Of a DNA stretch of 5,729 bases, positions 5,665 through 5,729 are shown piece by piece. The stretch is from an uncultured Granulosicoccaceae bacterium. Lineage in GTDB: Bacteria > Pseudomonadota > Gammaproteobacteria > Granulosicoccales > Granulosicoccaceae. The notes under the pieces are model-generated. The model saw nothing but the letters and a program-made list of their open reading frames with translations. It was not told the DNA's origin and ran no database searches. Location: the NCBI GenBank assembly GCA_937951695.1, contig CALFBL010000211.1, positions 1 through 5,729 of the forward strand, in the 5' to 3' direction. Both the position numbers and the translations under genes were made by a program. Within the stretch, counting starts at the first letter, position 1, and the number at the start of each line of letters is the position of its first letter.

Positions 5665-5729
5665 TGGATAGACTATCAACCTATTGGTGTTGACTTAAAT
5701 CTCTATGACTGTTGCCACAGGTATAACCC

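Noticed and set aside
5667..5700. Short inverted repeats after the DmdA-like gene (GATAG-A-CTATC and CAAC...GTTG)
   Set aside because: Stems are too short, one has a single-base loop, and no T-tract follows, so they do not make a credible terminator.
5705..5729. Possible start of another plus-strand gene (ATG at 5705, reading MTVATGIT to the edge)
   Set aside because: Only eight codons are visible and no Shine-Dalgarno is seen; it cannot be told from chance. The 40-bp gap after the DmdA-like stop would suit a co-transcribed gene if sequence beyond the edge supports it.

Overview
The window looks like chromosomal DNA from a marine gammaproteobacterium. Three things suggest this: an ssrA tag of the ANDDNYAxAA kind, a DbpA-type DEAD-box helicase with its 23S-rRNA-binding C-terminus, and a GcvT-fold protein that closely resembles dimethylsulfoniopropionate (DMSP) demethylase DmdA, a gene typical of marine bacteria. 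Genus assignment is not possible from the sequence alone. The DNA is of moderate GC and there is no visible mobile-element signature, so this is mostly ordinary chromosome with one or two accessory genes.

Layout from left to right. Positions 1-126 (-) hold the first 42 codons of purL (FGAM synthase), which runs off the left edge. A 162-bp divergent spacer separates it from ssrA (tmRNA, 289-663, +), which has a tentative sigma70-type promoter, a complete tRNA-Ala-like acceptor/T-arm half with encoded CCA, a ten-residue tag frame and a strong rho-independent terminator at 676-700. A gene-poor stretch (701-972) contains only a doubtful minus-strand minigene with a good Shine-Dalgarno sequence but an in-frame TGA. 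Positions 973-2415 (-) encode a MocR-type (GntR winged helix plus aminotransferase fold) regulator resembling E. coli YjiR. It is divergent from an 81-codon DUF1127 (YjiS-like) small basic protein at 2592-2837 (+). Their shared intergenic region has a cluster of GTAC-centred repeats that look like regulator-binding sites. dbpA (2861-4267, -) converges on the DUF1127 gene with a 23-bp gap. Divergent from dbpA, with 221 bp between, is the DmdA-like gene (4489-5664, +).

Functionally these are mostly independent units: purine synthesis (purL), rescue of stalled ribosomes (ssrA), 50S subunit maturation (dbpA), a one-gene sulfur/one-carbon function (dmdA-like), and a regulator/small-protein pair (yjiR-like with DUF1127). 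The last is the only pair whose arrangement implies a direct partnership. No previously undescribed multi-gene system is evident. The most worthwhile leads are the YjiR/DUF1127 control region, the unusual Met in the tmRNA tag, and the substrate of the DmdA-like protein.
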